Positions 62,398-64,000 of a stretch of DNA of 64,000 nucleotides are shown here, in pieces; positions within the stretch are counted from its first letter, which is position 1, and each line of letters opens with the position of its first letter. The position numbers were made by a program, and so were the translations under genes. Origin of the DNA: Shinisaurus crocodilurus (lineage: Eukaryota > Chordata > Lepidosauria > Squamata > Shinisauridae); NCBI GenBank assembly GCA_021292165.1, contig CM037878.1, forward strand, positions 253,446,968 to 253,510,967, written 5' to 3'. A model generated the notes under the pieces. That model had not been told where the DNA came from. It made no database searches and saw only the letters and a program-made list of their open reading frames with translations.

Positions 62398-64000
62398 TAA
62401 TCTACCACAAAATGTAGGGGGAAAGTTGGAATATAAAGCACATAGTCTTCGATGTCTCTATACTAATGCCCAGAGTATGGGCAACAAACAGGACGAACTT
62501 GAACTCTTGATACATGAGGGCAAGTACGACATGATAGGGATAACTGAAACCTGGTGGGATGACTCCCATGGCTGGAATACAGCAATTGAAGGGTATAACA
62601 TGTTCAAAAGGAACAGAAGCAACAGAAAGGGAGGTGGAGTTGCGCTGTATGTTAAAGATACATATCTCTGCACAAAGATATAGGAAGAGGAGCTTGGCAG
62701 CCCCATTGAGAGCATCTGGGTTAAAATAAAGGGGGCAAAGGATAAAATGAACATGGCGGTTGGAGTCTACTACCGACCACCCAATCAAGGAGAAGACGAG
62801 GATGAAACTTTTGAAAAGCAAATTGCAAATGTTTCAAGGAGGCATGATGTGGTAGTAATGGGTGACTTCAATTTCCCTGATATCTGTTGGGAGACTTATT
62901 CAGCCAAACATGGCCCCTCCAAGAAATTCCTGAGTTGTGCTGCTGATAACTTCCTCCTACAGAAAGTGGAGGAAGGAACTAGAGGATCGGCTATCCTTGA
63001 CCTGATTCTAACCAACAGAGGCGAGTTAGTGGATAAAGTGGCAGTTTCGGGAACTCTGGGGGAAAGTGACCATGTTATACTTGAGTTCTTGATTCTAAGG
63101 GGAGCAAAAGCTGAGTGTAGCCAAACACGTACCCTGGATTTTAGGAAAGCCAATTTTAACAAACTCAGAACAATGATAAGTAAGGTCCCATGGCAAGCGA
63201 CTCTAATGAGAAAAGAAGCCCAGGATGGGTGGGACTTTTTAAAAAAGGAAATTCTAAAGATACAATTGCAAACAATTCCCACAAGGAAAAAAGGCAGAGG
63301 GCAACAGAAGAAGCCAATGTGGCTTCACAATAAACTCAAAGATGACCTGAAAACAAAAAAAGACACGTATAGGAAGTGGAAGGAAGGCCAGGCTACAAGG
63401 GAAGAGTACAGGCAGGTAGCACAGAACTGCAGGAATAGTGTCAGGAAGGCTAAAGCTGAGAATGAGCTAAGGTTAGCGAGGGATGCTAAAAACAACAAGA
63501 AAGCTTTCTTCAGATACATGCACAGTAAAAGACAGAGGAAAGAAATGGTGGTTCAACTACGCAATGAGGATGGCAAATTGATAACAGAAGACAAAGAAAA
63601 GGCAGAAGTGTTCAATTCCTACTTTGGCTCGGTCTTCTCCCAAAAGAGGGTCTATGACCCCCCTGGCAAACCTGAAGTGCAGACTGAAGGGGCAGGATTG
63701 CAGCTTGAGATTGATAGGCAAATGGTCAAGGATCACCTGATTGCTCTGAACGAGTTTAAATCTCCAGGGCCTGATGAGCTACATCCTAGAGTAATAAAGG
63801 AACTAGCAGAAGAACTCTCAGAACCACTGTCTATTATCTTTGAGAAATCATGGAGGACAGGTGAAGTGCCAGATGACTGGAGGAGGGCAAATGTTGTTCC
63901 CATCTTCAAAAAGGGCAAGAAGGAGGAACCTGGGAAACTATAGGCCAGTCAGTCTGACATCAATCCCTGGGAAAATTTTGGAGCAGATTATAAAGAAGTC
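62357..64000 (+). pseudogene. CR1 ORF2 endonuclease and RT start, partial
   Basis: APE-type endonuclease motifs in order: 'LYTNAQSMGNK', 'IGITETWW', 'VYYRPPNQG', 'VVVMGDFNFPDICW', 'AILDLILTNRG' and 'LGESDHVILEF' (SDH box). An in-frame TAG interrupts at 62681-62683 and the same frame resumes. A linker rich in Lys/Arg follows, then the RT start 'KSPGPDELHPRVIKELAE' and 'VVPIFKKGKK'. Near 63930 one extra A in an A run shifts the frame before the NYRPVSLT block. The window ends before the catalytic YADD. Confidence 0.9.

Larger units (their letters stand above)
61836..64000 (+). mobile_element. CR1 LINE, 5'-truncated, running off the window
   Basis: ORF1 (from its middle) and ORF2 up to the start of the RT are in order with a 41-base overlap. 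Only one stop, a 32-bp duplication and two or three single-base shifts are visible, so it is the youngest CR1 here. The 3' half lies beyond position 64000. Confidence 0.9.

Overview
The window looks like intergenic or intronic DNA from a reptile, most likely a lizard or other squamate. This is inferred from the repeats and not from any marker gene. It is AT-rich, and it mixes CR1, L2 and L1 LINEs, a LINE lineage with a C-terminal zinc finger, several SINE families, many hAT- and Tigger-like non-autonomous DNA transposons, and a DIRS-type tyrosine-recombinase retrotransposon. DIRS, L1, L2 and CR1 side by side fit lepidosaurs and exclude birds and mammals. I found no convincing host protein-coding exon, tRNA gene or rRNA gene. 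Nearly all long open frames are transposon genes or shadows of them.

Layout. 0-12 kb: decayed L2 and CR1 tails, palindromic MITEs, one 5S rRNA-derived SINE and a tRNA-derived SINE. 12-20 kb: a pyrimidine-rich tract, an L1 C-terminus, an unidentified protein-like minus-strand frame (14.65-15.1 kb), a decayed CR1, and two MIR-like SINEs in opposite orientation. 20.8-25.6 kb: L2 and L1 ORF1 remnants with a nested hAT. 25.9-31.4 kb: one L1 ORF2 broken by three DNA transposons. One of these, a 1.15-kb hAT, carries an inverted copy of an L2 fragment lying just outside it. 31.5-40 kb: MITEs, two CR1 copies and long unrecognised AT-rich stretches.

40.0-46.7 kb holds the best-preserved object, an apparently full-length DIRS element on the minus strand. 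It has inverted terminal repeats, an internal complementary region that matches both termini exactly, and three open genes (gag-like; RT/RNase H/methyltransferase-like; tyrosine recombinase). The gag stop sits in a CTT-TGA-C context that would allow a +1 shift into the RT frame. The recombinase AUG overlaps the end of the RT ORF. A second frame stays open through 1.8 kb of the RT gene.

47.6-49.1 kb: a 5'-truncated but open LINE RT. 49-52.7 kb: mostly unassigned, with CA/TG microsatellites. 52.7-56.5 kb: L2 fragments around a 1.3-kb imperfect palindrome that itself carries a 5S SINE and a Tigger-like MITE. 57.5-61 kb: a hAT, an L1 end and two Tigger-like MITEs. 61.8-64 kb: the front half of a nearly intact CR1 that runs off the window. 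Clade names rest on motifs read by eye.
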